64,000 nt of DNA from Thiobacter sp964445085. Lineage in GTDB: Bacteria; Pseudomonadota; Gammaproteobacteria; Burkholderiales; Thiobacteraceae. A program made the translations under genes and the position numbers. The notes under the pieces are model-generated. The model searched no databases, was not told where the DNA came from, and saw only the letters and a program-made list of their open reading frames with translations. This document shows, one piece after another, positions 30,807 through 38,638 of the stretch (its first letter is position 1; every line of letters starts with the position of its first letter). The stretch is from contig CAYUJV010000001.1 of the NCBI GenBank assembly GCA_964445085.1, positions 1-64,000 of the forward strand, read 5' to 3'.

Positions 30807-31621
30807 CCGTCGCCGCGCTGCGGGGACACAGCGCCAACCTGGTGGGCGTTCCCACCGGCCTGCTGGCGAGCGTCGCGTTCAACGAAGATCCGCTCCCTCT
30901 GCACATCCACGGCGTGCGTGCCGGCCATGCGCGGCTGTTCGATCTCCTGGCGACGGCGACCACACCCGCGGAGGCGGGGAAACGGTTTCAGGACTATATG
31001 GACGAGAGTTTCGACTTGCGCCCGAGGCAGACATCAGCCGGTGACGGCACCGTGCGCCGCTTCCGCGCCAGCTACCTGCGCCTGCTCAAGGGCTGGGGTT
31101 TCGACGCCAACAGCCGCGAAGGGGCCGTCATCAAAGGCTGGGCGGAGAGCCGCTTCGGCCTGTTTCCGACCTTCCACAAGACAACACTCACGCGCTTTGG
31201 CTCCCAGGCCTGGGCGCGCTACGTGGAGGAGAAAATGTCCAGCCGCTTCCACAACAACGACATCTTCGGCCAGCTGGACCTGCTGTACGAATTTTGCCAG
31301 TGGTCGCTCGGCCGCTGGTTCCAGCCGGGACGGCGCCATGTGCGCCTGTACCGCGGCGTCAACGACTTCAGCGAGGACAGCCTGCTGCGCGGGCAGCCGA
31401 AGCCGCGCAGCGGGCCGGCCCTGGTGCGGCTGAACAACGTCGTCTCCTTCACCGCCCACCGCAGCATTGCCTGCGAATTCGGCGACTACATCCTGGAGGC
31501 CCTCGTGCCCACCGTGAAGATCCTGTTCTTCAACGACCTGCTGCCGCGCCACGCGCTCAAGGGCGAAGCCGAATATCTGGCGATCGGCGGCGAGTACCGC
31601 GTCATGGTCAGCTATCTCTGA
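30803..31621 (+). CDS. draT: NAD-dinitrogen-reductase ADP-ribosyltransferase DraT
   Basis: A 272-residue enzyme that ADP-ribosylates NifH on Arg102 after ammonium or darkness/energy signals, switching nitrogenase off. Conserved blocks: NLVGVPTGLLASVAFNEDP at the start, SRFHNNDIFGQLDLLYEFCQ, VRLYRGVNDFSE, and SFTAHRSIACEFGDYILEA. The start overlaps the receiver gene. Ammonium sensing would come through PII proteins and AmtB; an amtB lies at 58.6 kb but no PII gene is in the window. Confidence 0.95.
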   Translation: MTVAALRGHSANLVGVPTGLLASVAFNEDPLPLHIHGVRAGHARLFDLLATATTPAEAGKRFQDYMDESFDLRPRQTSAGDGTVRRFRASYLRLLKGWGFDANSREGAVIKGWAESRFGLFPTFHKTTLTRFGSQAWARYVEEKMSSRFHNNDIFGQLDLLYEFCQWSLGRWFQPGRRHVRLYRGVNDFSEDSLLRGQPKPRSGPALVRLNNVVSFTAHRSIACEFGDYILEALVPTVKILFFNDLLPRHALKGEAEYLAIGGEYRVMVSYL

Positions 31622-31630
31622 GAAGCGGCC

Positions 31631-32560
31631 GTGATCGGGGACGACGTGCAGGAACGCGCGCTGGGCGCCTATCTGGGCTTCGCCGTCGGCGACGCCCTGG
31701 GAGCAACGGTCGAATTCATGACAGCCGCCGAGATTCAACACAACTACGGCATGCACCGCGACATGATCGGTGGCGGCTGGCTCAAGCTCAGGCCGGGCGA
31801 GGTCACCGACGACACGCAGATGTCCCTGGCGCTGGGACAGGCCATCGTCGACAGCGGCGGCTGGAATGCGCGCGCCGCCGCCGATGCTTTCGCCGCGTGG
31901 CTCAAGTCCAAACCCATCGACGTGGGCAACACCTGCCGCCGCGGGATTCAGCGCTACATCATGGAGGGTACGCTGGCCGGCCCGCCCAACGAAGGCGACG
32001 CCGGCAACGGCGCCTGCATGCGCAACCTGCCGCTGGCGCTCGCGACGCTGACTGATGACGAAGCATTCGCGCGCGCGACCTTGGAGCAGTGCCACCTCAC
32101 CCACCACCATCCCTTGTCGGACGCCGCCACGCTGGCCTTCGGAAGAATGACGCGCACCCTGATCCGCGGCGGCGGCTTCAGGGACTGCCGGGCGGAGGCG
32201 AACCGCCTGATCGATGCGTTTCCGGTGTTCCGCTTCGACCCCTATCCCAGGCGCGCCTCGGGCTATATCGTCGATACGACCCAGACGGTGCTGCACTATT
32301 TTTTCCGCACCGACAACTTCGAGGATTGCGTGACCGAGGTGGTGAACCGCGGCGAGGACGCGGACACCAACGGCGCGCTGGCCGGCATGCTGGCGGGCGC
32401 CGCCTATGGCGTATCGGACATTCCGGGCTACTGGCTGAAGAAGCTGGACAAGAAAGTCCGGGCGCGCATCGAGGAGCAGACCGAGGCGCTGCTGGGCATC
32501 GCCGCCACAATACCCAAGGGGCAAGAATCGAGTCGGAAGCCCCGGCAACCTGCGCCCTGA
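31631..32560 (+). CDS. draG: ADP-ribosyl-dinitrogen reductase glycohydrolase DraG
   Basis: A 309-residue Mn-dependent hydrolase that removes ADP-ribose from NifH. The dinuclear metal site is seen in EVTDDTQMSLALG and in the C-terminal RGEDADTNGALAGMLAGA, with HHHPLSDAA between. It begins with GTG (31631) after a weak GAGAAG site, 9 bp after draT. The C-terminal tail is Arg/Lys/Pro-rich. Confidence 0.95.
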   Translation: MIGDDVQERALGAYLGFAVGDALGATVEFMTAAEIQHNYGMHRDMIGGGWLKLRPGEVTDDTQMSLALGQAIVDSGGWNARAAADAFAAWLKSKPIDVGNTCRRGIQRYIMEGTLAGPPNEGDAGNGACMRNLPLALATLTDDEAFARATLEQCHLTHHHPLSDAATLAFGRMTRTLIRGGGFRDCRAEANRLIDAFPVFRFDPYPRRASGYIVDTTQTVLHYFFRTDNFEDCVTEVVNRGEDADTNGALAGMLAGAAYGVSDIPGYWLKKLDKKVRARIEEQTEALLGIAATIPKGQESSRKPRQPAP

Positions 32561-32588
32561 ACCTTGTAATTTGAACTTTCGTGCCACC

Positions 32589-34637
32589 ATGGCCACTTTG
32601 ATTTTTTATGAAAAGCCCGGCTGCGCGAACAATGCACGGCAGAAGCGGCTGCTGCTCGATGCCGGGCACGAACTCATCGTCCGCGACCTGCTGAGCGAGC
32701 CGTGGACGGCGCAGCGCCTGCTGACATTCTTCGACGGCCTGCCAGTCGCCGAGTGGTTCAACCGCGCCGCGCCGCAGGTGAAATCCGGCGAGATCGACCC
32801 GGCGCGCGTTGGGGCCGAGGCGGCGCTGAAACTGATGCTGAGCAATCCATTGCTGATCCGGCGTCCGCTGATCGAAGGGAACGGCTGGCGGCTTGCGGGC
32901 TTCGACGCCGAGTTCGTACGCAGGCACCTGGGCGTGGCACCGGACGATGCGCCGCGCGACCTCGAGTCCTGCCGCCGTCCACCTGGCGCGGCCCCCTGCC
33001 CCGCGCCCCAGGACAGCCGGCGCGCGGAGGTGGCGCTCGCCTACCACGAGCGCACCAAGCATCGCCCTGAGCGCTACGCCGCCGGTCCGGAGACCCTGGA
33101 CTGGACGGGCCAGCCGGACCCGTTCCGTACATTCAAGGGAAGTCCCACCCTCCGCCTGCCGCTGTGCGGCGGGCGCCTGGCCACCTCCTTCGCCGGCATC
33201 TATACGCCAGAGGAAGTCTGGTCGCCGGCGCTATCGCTGGATGCGCTGGGCGCGCTGCTGGAACTGTCGCTCGGCCTGTCGGCGTGGAAGGAATACGGCC
33301 CGGACCGCTGGGCGCTGCGCTGCAACCCCTCCAGCGGCAACCTGCACCCGACCGAGGCCTACGTGATCGCGCGTGGCATCGCGGGACTGGATGACGGCCT
33401 CTATCACTACGCGAGCCGCAGCCACGCGCTGGAGCAACGCTGTCGCGCACCAGCGGATGGAGCGGCGAGCGAGCACGGGCTGTGGATCGGGCTCTCCTCG
33501 ATCCACTGGCGCGAGGCGTGGAAATACGGCGAGCGTGCCTTTCGCTATTGCCAGCTCGACGTGGGCCATGCCCTGGCCGCGCTGCGCTACGCCGCCGGCG
33601 TGCTCGGCTGGCGGCTGCGCCTGGTGACGGCCTGCGAGCACTCGCATCTGGCGCGGCTGCTGGGCCTCGATCGGGTCGAGGATTTTCCCGGCGCGGAACG
33701 GGAGGACGCCGACCTGCTGGTGCAGGTGCTGCCACGAACCGAACCCAAACTGACTGCCGCGGCGCCTGAGCCCTGGCCGGACGCGCACTCGATGTGGATG
33801 GGCCAGGCGAATACCCTCGATCCCCATCCCATGTACAGCTGGCCGGTCATCGACGAAGTCGCGGCCGCCACGAAAAAAACCGGGCAGGCGACGGAAGCAC
33901 CCGCGCGCAGCCAGTATCCGCCCGCGACCCCCGCCGCCGGGCTGCCCGCCGCCCAGGTCATCCTCGGCCGGCGCAGCGCGCAGCGTTTCGATCCGCAGTT
34001 CGTCCTGCCAGCCAAGGACTTTTTCCACCTGCTCGACAGCCTGCTTCACCGGCCGCACGCGCCGTGGGACGTATGGGACCATGGGCCCAGGGTTCATCCC
34101 GTTCTGTTCGTGCACCGCGTGGAGAGCATCGCGCCCGGGCTTTACATCCTGGTGCGTGCGCCGGACGCGGAGGTGCGGTTGCGCACGGCAATGAGCGATG
34201 AGTTCGAATGGGAACGCGTGCAAGGCTGCCCGGCACACCTTCCCCTGTTCCGCCTGCAGCCCGGCAAGTGGCACAAGGTCGCGCGCGCGGTGAGCTGCCA
34301 GCAGGCCATCGCCGCCGACAGCTGCTTCTCGCTGGGCATGCTGGCAGAGTTCGAACCCACCCTGCGGGAGGACGCCTGGCGCTACCGCCAGTTGCACTGG
34401 GAAGCAGGTCTGCTGGGGCACGTGCTGTATCTCGAAGCGGAAACGCTGGAGCTGCGCGGCACCGGCATCGGCTGCTTCCTCGACGATGCGTTCCACGAAC
34501 TGCTGGGGCTGAAGGACCGCAGCTTCCAGTCCCTCTACCACTTCACGGTGGGCCGCGCGCTCAGCGACACGCGCATCACCACCCTGCCGCCTTACCCGGA
34601 CCGCGAGGCGGTGCCCGACACGGAGCCCATGCCATGA
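32589..34637 (+). CDS. Fusion of an ArsC/Spx-like nitrogenase-associated domain to a twin nitroreductase (SagB-like)
   Basis: A 682-residue protein. Residues 1-115 (MATLIFYEKPGCANNARQKR) match the thioredoxin-fold ArsC/Spx 'nitrogenase-associated' proteins (NifO type), with the single redox Cys at position 12. A Pro/Ala linker follows. From about residue 155 two nitroreductase/SagB-like domains follow: the first has RCNPSSGNLHPTEAYVI, the second has VILGRRSAQRFDP and ends ALSDTRITTLPPYPD. SagB-like enzymes are FMN-dependent dehydrogenases. In relatives known to me the two parts are separate genes. It lies between draG and the rhodanese gene (ATGA overlap), and an in-frame TTG at 32571 is an alternative start. 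Substrate unknown. Confidence 0.82.
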   Translation: MATLIFYEKPGCANNARQKRLLLDAGHELIVRDLLSEPWTAQRLLTFFDGLPVAEWFNRAAPQVKSGEIDPARVGAEAALKLMLSNPLLIRRPLIEGNGWRLAGFDAEFVRRHLGVAPDDAPRDLESCRRPPGAAPCPAPQDSRRAEVALAYHERTKHRPERYAAGPETLDWTGQPDPFRTFKGSPTLRLPLCGGRLATSFAGIYTPEEVWSPALSLDALGALLELSLGLSAWKEYGPDRWALRCNPSSGNLHPTEAYVIARGIAGLDDGLYHYASRSHALEQRCRAPADGAASEHGLWIGLSSIHWREAWKYGERAFRYCQLDVGHALAALRYAAGVLGWRLRLVTACEHSHLARLLGLDRVEDFPGAEREDADLLVQVLPRTEPKLTAAAPEPWPDAHSMWMGQANTLDPHPMYSWPVIDEVAAATKKTGQATEAPARSQYPPATPAAGLPAAQVILGRRSAQRFDPQFVLPAKDFFHLLDSLLHRPHAPWDVWDHGPRVHPVLFVHRVESIAPGLYILVRAPDAEVRLRTAMSDEFEWERVQGCPAHLPLFRLQPGKWHKVARAVSCQQAIAADSCFSLGMLAEFEPTLREDAWRYRQLHWEAGLLGHVLYLEAETLELRGTGIGCFLDDAFHELLGLKDRSFQSLYHFTVGRALSDTRITTLPPYPDREAVPDTEPMP

Positions 34638-35425
34638 GCCACGAAAAACCCTTTCAGCGCATCGACGCCGAAGCCGCGCGCCGCCTGCTCGCCCGCGGCA
34701 AGGTGCTGGTGCTGGATTCCCGCGACCAGGTTCGCTTCGACCTGGCGCACATTCCCACGGCGCGGCACCTGACCAGCGGCAATCTGGACGCCTTCGTGCT
34801 CGCCACGCCGAAAACCACGCCGGTGCTGATCTACTGCTACCACGGCAACGCGAGCCAAACCCACGCCCAGACCTTCGCCGACTTCGGCTTTGGCGAGGTC
34901 TACAGCCTGGATGGCGGCTTCGCCGCTTGGCAGCGGGCGCAGCCGAAATCGTCCCCGCCCACGCTCACGCTGCGGCTTGCCCAATGGCTGCGGGAACATG
35001 GCTATCCCGCCGACGACCTCGACGCGGTGGCAGAACACGGCATGACGCCCCTGATGCGCGCCGCCAAGCTGGGCGACACGGCGATCGTGTTCGAACTGAT
35101 CCAGAGCGGCGCCGCCCTCGACGCCACCAACGTGGACGGCAATACCGCGCTGTGGCTGGCCTGCGTGGGCGAAAGCCTGGAGGCCATCGACCTTCTCATC
35201 CGCGCCGGCGCGAACCCGGACCACCAGAACGATAACGGTGCCACCTGTCTGATGTATGCCGCCTCGACGGGAAAGCATCGGGTGGTGGAGCAGTTGCTGG
35301 CGTCCGGGGCGGACCCGCGGCTGAAGAGCCTGGACGATTTCACCGCGCTGGACATGGCGGCGACGATCGAGTGCCTGCGGACGTTGCGGAAGGCAACGAA
35401 AGACCCCACGCCGATGGCGGGCTGA
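34634..35425 (+). CDS. Rhodanese-ankyrin repeat protein
   Basis: A 263-residue protein. Residues 1-110 form a GlpE-type rhodanese with the active-site loop CYHGNAS (Cys68), suited to bind and transfer persulfide sulfur. From about residue 135 come three ankyrin repeats (HGMTPLMRAAKLGDTAIVFE, GNTALWLACVGESLEAIDLL, NGATCLMYAASTGKHRVVEQ). Rhodanese-ankyrin genes occur in several nif clusters. Its start overlaps the stop of the fusion gene. A role in sulfur delivery to Fe-S or cofactor assembly is inference. Confidence 0.88.
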   Translation: MSHEKPFQRIDAEAARRLLARGKVLVLDSRDQVRFDLAHIPTARHLTSGNLDAFVLATPKTTPVLIYCYHGNASQTHAQTFADFGFGEVYSLDGGFAAWQRAQPKSSPPTLTLRLAQWLREHGYPADDLDAVAEHGMTPLMRAAKLGDTAIVFELIQSGAALDATNVDGNTALWLACVGESLEAIDLLIRAGANPDHQNDNGATCLMYAASTGKHRVVEQLLASGADPRLKSLDDFTALDMAATIECLRTLRKATKDPTPMAG

Positions 35426-35516
35426 TGCCAGGCGGCGACGTCACGCGGTGTGCATTGCGTGGACGCCGGGCAGGCGGCCCAGCTCCGGCTCGCCGACCAC
35501 GACGCCTTCGAGCACG

Positions 35517-36383
35517 TCAGCCTGCGGCGGCCACGGGCTCGGGAGTCTGCGCGCCGCTCAACACGCTTTGAAACACCTCGAGCGGCATATCCAGCCGTTG
35601 GATATTCTGCTCCGCCAGGAAGCGCGCCTCGTTTTTGGTCAGTTCGCCCGGGAGCACGGCCCAGTGCACGTCGGAGGAACGCTTCATGATCTGGCGCGCG
35701 AAGGTCCGTTCCAACTGGTTGCGGAAGCGGCAGCCGAGGAAAAGGAAATGGCGGCCGGTGCGCAATTGCTGCACCACCTCCGGAATCGGGGTCTGGATGT
35801 CGATCTCGGTGAGCACTTCCACGAAGTCGGTGTCCGAGACCAGGAAATTCTTCGCCGGGCTGATCCCACCGAGGGGCTTGTACAGCAGCACCGGCCAGGT
35901 ATCGGCTTCCTCGGGGTCGCCCTGGGCGCCATCCTGGCGGAAGTAGTGGGTCCAGGTGCCGAAGTGCTCGGACTGGCTGACGCCCTGCACCTGCCCCCAC
36001 AGCAGCCGCGACTGCAGCGCGGTCCCCATGGCGTTGTCGTACCAGGCGTCGACGATCAGCAGCGGCTCGCGCCGGATGGCGGCGATGGTGTGGTGCAGCA
36101 CGGTGGGCGCCACCGCGGGGGCAAAGGCCTCCGCCATGATTCCCACCAGGGTCTTGCGGTGCTTGAAGTTCTCGATGTACTGGGCGGCCGCCGTCAGGTT
36201 GCCGCGAATCTTGTGCGGCACGCTCGACTTCGCCACCAGGCGCTGCACCAGTTCTTCCGGCGACTTGGGCACCGGGCTTCCCCCCGGGACCAGATCGAGC
36301 ATGCCCGGCCCCAGATAAGGCACGACGCTGCCCTCTTCCAGGTAGGCGGAAATCTCCTTCAGCAGCGCCGTAGTCTTGTCCAT
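35517..36383 (-). CDS. SIR2-like (SIR2_2 type) protein
   Basis: A 288-residue protein. The N-terminus AYLEEGSVVPYLGPGMLDLV has the glycine-rich nucleotide loop of SIR2-like domains; later FLVSDTDFVEVLTEI and FLFLGCRFRNQLERTFAR match the SIR2_2 core (FLG..F.D). No zinc-binding cysteines of true sirtuins are seen. Such proteins elsewhere hydrolyse NAD or act in defence, but here it is the last gene of the nifB operon and related genes recur in nif clusters, so a defence role is not indicated. The real activity is unknown. Confidence 0.78.
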   Translation of the reverse strand: MDKTTALLKEISAYLEEGSVVPYLGPGMLDLVPGGSPVPKSPEELVQRLVAKSSVPHKIRGNLTAAAQYIENFKHRKTLVGIMAEAFAPAVAPTVLHHTIAAIRREPLLIVDAWYDNAMGTALQSRLLWGQVQGVSQSEHFGTWTHYFRQDGAQGDPEEADTWPVLLYKPLGGISPAKNFLVSDTDFVEVLTEIDIQTPIPEVVQQLRTGRHFLFLGCRFRNQLERTFARQIMKRSSDVHWAVLPGELTKNEARFLAEQNIQRLDMPLEVFQSVLSGAQTPEPVAAAG

Positions 36384-36395
36384 GATCGCTTCTCC

Positions 36396-36608
36396 TCAGG
36401 CCGCAGACGATTTCAGTTGATCGATCTGCTGGCGCGGGATCCGGAAGATGGCACGCCCGCCGGACAGGACTTCATAGCAGTCGGTGGTGGCGCGGGTGAG
36501 CAGGTTGAACCAGTCCTGCGCACTGAGCGTACCCGGGCGCTCGCCGATTTCGGTGACGCTGCCGTTGGGGGCGAAGCGTACGTGGATCATGACCTTGTCG
36601 TTGTCCAT
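36396..36608 (-). CDS. Small unknown protein (70 aa) in the nifB operon
   Basis: A 70-residue basic protein (MDNDKVMIHVRFAPNGSVTE) with a beta-rich start and RAIFRIPRQQIDQLKSS at the end. GGAGAG lies 8 nt before the ATG. It sits 12 bp before the SIR2-like gene and 16 bp after the ferredoxin gene. No family recognised. Confidence 0.68.
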   Translation of the reverse strand: MDNDKVMIHVRFAPNGSVTEIGERPGTLSAQDWFNLLTRATTDCYEVLSGGRAIFRIPRQQIDQLKSSAA

Positions 36609-36624
36609 GGTGTCTCTCCGCGAC

Positions 36625-36930
36625 TCACAGGCCGGAACCGAAGCCCAGCAGCTCCACCGTCACGTCCTCGCTGCCCAGCTTCGCCTGGCAGGCCAGCCGC
36701 GACTTGGATCCGACGCCGACGATGCTGTCGAGCTTTTCGTTCTCGGCGCGCTGGATTTTGGACAGGCTCTTGCGTCCATCGTGGACGAAGATGTGACACG
36801 CACCGCAGTCGGCCTTGCCCCCACACTTGCTGCCGATTTTTTCGCCGGCGGCGAGCAGGGCTTCGAGGATGCTCATGCCCTCGGCGGACTGCACGGTCTT
36901 GCCGGAGGGATTGATTGTCAACAGTGGCAT
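36625..36930 (-). CDS. [2Fe-2S] ferredoxin in the nifB operon
   Basis: A 101-residue plant-type ferredoxin (MPLLTINPSGKTVQSAEGMS). The ligands are CGGKADCGACHIFV plus C in SRLACQAKLG, a Cx5Cx2C...C pattern. The start MPLLTIN follows a GGAG site; the longer in-frame start reaches back through a region without coding character. It is one of six ferredoxins in the window. The partner is unknown; neighbours are the DegT-like and SIR2-like genes. Confidence 0.9.
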   Translation of the reverse strand: MPLLTINPSGKTVQSAEGMSILEALLAAGEKIGSKCGGKADCGACHIFVHDGRKSLSKIQRAENEKLDSIVGVGSKSRLACQAKLGSEDVTVELLGFGSGL

Positions 36931-36968
36931 GGCTTTGCTCCTTGGGTGTCGGGTGAGTCGTAGATAAG

Positions 36969-38120
36969 TCATAGGTAAATGGCCGAGCCCGCCCCGATGT
37001 TCACCGAGGCGTCCTTGGCGGTCTGCACGATGAAGCCGATCTGGTCCTCGCTCAGATGGGCGTGGAACGGCAGCGCGATGATGCGGTCGGCCACCTTCTC
37101 CGTAACCAGAAAGTCGCCCTTGCGGTAGCCCAGATTGGTGTAGAAGGCCTGCAGGTGCTGCGGCTGGCAGTAGGCCGCGGCTTCGATCTTCTCCGTGTGC
37201 AGGTCATTCACGATGGCGTCGCGGCTGCTCCGCGTGAAGCGCGTGCCCAGATGCACCAGGTACAGGAACCAGTGCACCTCGGTCACGTCCGGCCCGATGT
37301 AGGGGTCCTTGATGCCCTCGAAGGATTTCACGTAGTCGTAGTAGATCTGCTCCACCTGCTTGCGCCGGGCGAGGATCTGGTCGATGCGCTGCAGTTGGGT
37401 CAGGCCGATCGCCGCCGTCATTTCGTTCATGCCCGCCTGATACGGCAGGCTGCCGGTGATCACGATGGAAAAGCGTTCGTCCATCCTCCGGCTGCGCAGG
37501 TAGCGCAGCTTGCTCGCCAGTTCCGGATCGTCGGTCACGGCCATGCCGCCTTCGCCGCAGGTGAGCGCACCCGGCTGGGAGAAATCGAAGATGGCGACGT
37601 CGCCGAAGCCCCCCACGCGGCGCCCCTGGTAGGTGGAGCCGATGGCCTCGGTGGAGTCCTCGATGAGCTTGAGGCCGTGACGCGTGGCCATGTCGCGCAG
37701 TGCCGCCCATGGCGCGGGATGGCCATTGGTGTTCCCGGCCAGGATGGCACGGGTGGCGGGGGTGATTTTCGCCTCGACCTTCTCCGCCGCCAGCGTGCCG
37801 GACCAGTAGTCGATGTCGGCGAAGACGGGTCTGGCACCGGCGAGCGCGATCGCATGGGAGATCTGATGCCAGCTGTAGGGCGAGGCGATGACCTCGTCAC
37901 CCGGTCCAATGCCCATCGCCTTCAGTGCCAGCAGCAGGCCCAGGGTGCCGCTGGCGACGGCCACGCCGTGCCTGCGGTCGGTGTAGGCCGCGAAGGCCGC
38001 CTCGAAGGACGCGACCGCCGGACCCTGGCTCAGGCGCGGCGACTTGAGGATGTCGGCGACCGCATCCAGTTCCAGCAGACTGATGTCGGGATCGGACAGG
38101 GGAATCCAGCCTTCGGTCAT
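36969..38120 (-). CDS. DegT/DnrJ/EryC1/StrS-fold protein lacking the catalytic lysine
   Basis: A 383-residue protein with the fold of sugar aminotransferases: IPLSDPDISLLELDAVADIL at the start, VASGTLGLLLAL, LKLIEDSTEAIGSTYQG (the pyridine-binding Asp is kept) and GEGGMAVTDD. The usual PLP lysine five residues before GEGG is replaced: the segment reads FDFSQPGALTCGEGG, with Gly184 at that place. No lysine is near. It is therefore unlikely to be an ordinary aminotransferase; a dehydratase-like, binding or scaffolding role is possible. It lies in the nifB operon between a small nif gene and a ferredoxin. Confidence 0.85.
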   Translation of the reverse strand: MTEGWIPLSDPDISLLELDAVADILKSPRLSQGPAVASFEAAFAAYTDRRHGVAVASGTLGLLLALKAMGIGPGDEVIASPYSWHQISHAIALAGARPVFADIDYWSGTLAAEKVEAKITPATRAILAGNTNGHPAPWAALRDMATRHGLKLIEDSTEAIGSTYQGRRVGGFGDVAIFDFSQPGALTCGEGGMAVTDDPELASKLRYLRSRRMDERFSIVITGSLPYQAGMNEMTAAIGLTQLQRIDQILARRKQVEQIYYDYVKSFEGIKDPYIGPDVTEVHWFLYLVHLGTRFTRSSRDAIVNDLHTEKIEAAAYCQPQHLQAFYTNLGYRKGDFLVTEKVADRIIALPFHAHLSEDQIGFIVQTAKDASVNIGAGSAIYL

Positions 38121-38129
38121 CGCCTGTCC

Positions 38130-38390
38130 TCAGTTGCGCGCCGCCACCACGATGCCGGTCGCAGCCCCCGGATCGTCGGTGATGCGCCAGCAGTGTTCCC
38201 GGCCATCCACCAGATAGAGGTCGAATTTCGGATACGCCCGAAACGGCTCCTCGCCGCTCATGTCCTGCGCGTCACAGCGGGTGAGCGACAGACCGGGAAA
38301 GCGGGCGCGAAAATCGGCGAGGGGATTCGCCTCCGCCGGCGGTGTCGCCAGCAGGTCGTCGAGGTGCGCAAGATCGTCCTGGGTGATCAT
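38130..38390 (-). CDS. Small nif-linked protein, possibly DUF6129
   Basis: An 86-residue protein (MITQDDLAHLDDLLATPPAE) with FRARFPGLSLTRCDAQDMS and FDLYLVDGREHCWRITDDP. The conserved-looking RCDAQD and DGREHC cysteines could bind metal or clusters. I associate this pattern with DUF6129 proteins beside nifT in other diazotrophs, from memory only. It lies between nifT and the DegT-like gene, 9 bp from the latter. Confidence 0.68.
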   Translation of the reverse strand: MITQDDLAHLDDLLATPPAEANPLADFRARFPGLSLTRCDAQDMSGEEPFRAYPKFDLYLVDGREHCWRITDDPGAATGIVVAARN

Positions 38391-38401
38391 GTCTGTTCCC
38401 C

Positions 38402-38611
38402 CTACTCTCCGAGCCGGCGCGCTTCCACCGTGATCGGCAGGGTGGTCTCCGGCGCCATCGCCGGCAGTTCCAGGCGCCAGCCATTGGCCAGCGTCACCAC
38501 CCCGCCCCACATGCCCGCCTGCTCCATGGCGACGATGGGCTCTTCCAGATCCTTCTTCGCCACGTAGGCGGACAGGGTGCCTTGGGCATCTTTTCTGATC
38601 ATCACTTTCAC
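38402..38611 (-). CDS. nifT: NifT/FixU protein
   Basis: A 69-residue protein (start codon GTG at 38611, AAGGA 6 nt ahead) reading MKVMIRKDAQGTLSAYVAKK, DLEEPIVAMEQAG, WGGVVTLANGWRLELP. This is the full NifT/FixU family pattern; the function is unknown and the gene is dispensable in studied hosts. It follows nifS by 27 bp. Confidence 0.93.
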   Translation of the reverse strand: MKVMIRKDAQGTLSAYVAKKDLEEPIVAMEQAGMWGGVVTLANGWRLELPAMAPETTLPITVEARRLGE

Positions 38612-38638
38612 AGCATTTCCTTCAGGTTGAGCAAGCCT

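Noticed and set aside
35517..36383. Antiphage defence system based on a SIR2 protein
   Set aside because: The gene is embedded in the nifB operon with nif-linked neighbours; no defence partner such as Argonaute, HerA or TIR protein is nearby.
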